6,618 bases of DNA from Deltaproteobacteria bacterium (GTDB taxonomy: Bacteria > Desulfobacterota > Syntrophia > Syntrophales > Smithellaceae). The notes under the pieces are model-generated. The model was not told the origin of the DNA. It worked only from the letters and a program-made list of their open reading frames with translations, and made no database searches. Position numbers and translations under genes: made by a program. Position 1 is the first letter of the stretch; the number at the start of each line of letters is the position of its first letter. The stretch lies in NCBI GenBank assembly GCA_009668925.1, contig SBEK01000202.1, forward strand, positions 1-6,618, in the 5' to 3' direction. Positions 6,370-6,618 of the stretch are shown one piece after another.

Positions 6370-6397
6370 ATAATACAACATATCGAAAACATTGCAA
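6370..6397 (-). promoter_or_regulatory. Probable promoter of kinase 2
   Basis: On the minus strand, TTGCAA (6392-6397) and TATTAT (complement of 6370-6375) are spaced by 16 bases, matching four of six and five of six sigma70 consensus positions. The leader would be about 100 bases, longer than for kinase 1. Repeat copy D lies about 20 bases upstream of the -35 element, where it could influence local structure. Confidence 0.4.
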
Positions 6398-6417
6398 GAA
6401 AAAAAGAGGAAGACAAT

Positions 6418-6448
6418 GGGGTCAAATCTTTATTCTTGACATTTGATC
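6418..6448 (+). repeat. REP-like palindromic repeat, copy D (upstream of kinase 2)
   Basis: Full 31-bp unit beginning GGGGTCAAATC and ending ATTTGATC. One arm base differs from copies A and C (GATC versus GACC), leaving a single mismatch in the outer stem; the centre matches copy A. The GGGG end faces kinase 2, and the copy is inverted relative to copy C, so kinase 2 lies between two inward-facing copies. Confidence 0.88.
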
Positions 6449-6507
6449 GATGCATTTTTGAATCTGAATCAGTTTTTTCACCAATCGCGCAACGGCATTC
6501 TTTGATC

Positions 6508-6526
6508 AATAAGTTAATTACTTATT
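6508..6526. repeat. AT-rich inverted repeat, operator-like
   Basis: Arms AATAAGT (6508-6514) and ACTTATT (6520-6526) flank the five-base centre TAATT. The symmetry and AT-richness resemble a binding site for a dimeric regulator, but nothing identifies one. The ten-base string TTAACTTATT found here on the minus strand also occurs on the plus strand at 6292-6301 in the kinase 2 leader. Given the base composition this could be chance. Confidence 0.45.
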
Positions 6527-6618
6527 TGGGGGCGTCTTGCTGTGACCTGTTTGCACGGGCTTATTTTACAGCCTCATTTATTAGCGGGCATTTCTAAAGC
6601 TTCAAAGCTCCTCTACTG

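Larger units (their letters stand above)
6266..6618. other. Non-coding right end of window
   Basis: This 353-base AT-rich stretch holds the kinase 2 ribosome-binding site and promoter, repeat copy D and an AT-rich inverted repeat (6508-6526). I see no convincing coding region: the minus-strand frame 6324-6509 runs straight through the repeat and has no family resemblance. No tRNA or terminator with a T-run was recognised up to the window edge. Confidence 0.6.

Noticed and set aside
880..6448. CRISPR array
   Set aside because: The repeats are kilobases apart and alternate in orientation, with genes between them rather than spacers of uniform length.
889..6448. A-to-D as a composite transposon carrying the kinases as cargo
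   Set aside because: The repeat is a short dispersed palindrome, the kinases have normal promoters and look like ordinary chromosomal genes, and nothing in the flanks marks a larger unit. The possibility is not excluded but cannot be supported from one window.
6324..6509. Minus-strand 61-codon frame at the right end
   Set aside because: It reads through repeat copy D and the kinase 2 promoter, lacks a ribosome-binding site and shows no family resemblance.

Overview
The window looks like an accessory or signalling-rich stretch of a Gram-negative bacterial chromosome with roughly balanced base composition. The protein styles (PAS hybrid kinase with an NtrB-like core, a REP-associated tyrosine transposase with a DnaA-like tail, and an eight-helix membrane sensor) are common in environmental Deltaproteobacteria such as Syntrophus/Smithella-like lineages. 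This assignment is an inference from protein style; the window has no rRNA or marker gene to confirm it.

Layout. Bases 1-421 hold the 5' part of a minus-strand HAD-family phosphatase/phosphomutase gene that runs off the left edge. Bases 422-888 are mostly non-coding, with a probable promoter for the HAD gene, a doubtful 64-codon ORF and a minus-strand terminator-like hairpin. Bases 889-3174 (minus) encode a 761-residue membrane hybrid histidine kinase (six helices, PAS, HisKA, HATPase, receiver). Bases 3175-3485 hold its promoter and a small decayed segment. Bases 3486-4560 form a compact transposon-like unit: a REP-associated Y1 (HUH) transposase bounded by inverted copies of a 31-bp palindromic repeat. 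Bases 4568-6265 (minus) encode a second membrane histidine kinase (eight helices, HisKA, HATPase, no receiver). The remaining right end is non-coding apart from a promoter and one more repeat copy.

The main unifying feature is the 31-bp palindromic repeat. It is present four times (880-910, 3486-3512, 4530-4560, 6418-6448) in strictly alternating orientation, so that the transposase gene and each of the two kinase genes lie between inverted copies. One copy overlaps the 3' end of kinase 1 and supplies its last six residues and stop codon. Another supplies, from its other strand, the last residues and stop codon of the transposase. The repeat is probably the substrate of the transposase (a REP/RAYT-type relationship), and it appears to have been deposited at gene ends.

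The kinases are probably separately transcribed orphan sensors: each has its own recognisable promoter, and no stand-alone response regulator is encoded here. Kinase 1 carries a receiver in cis; the partner of kinase 2 must lie outside the window.
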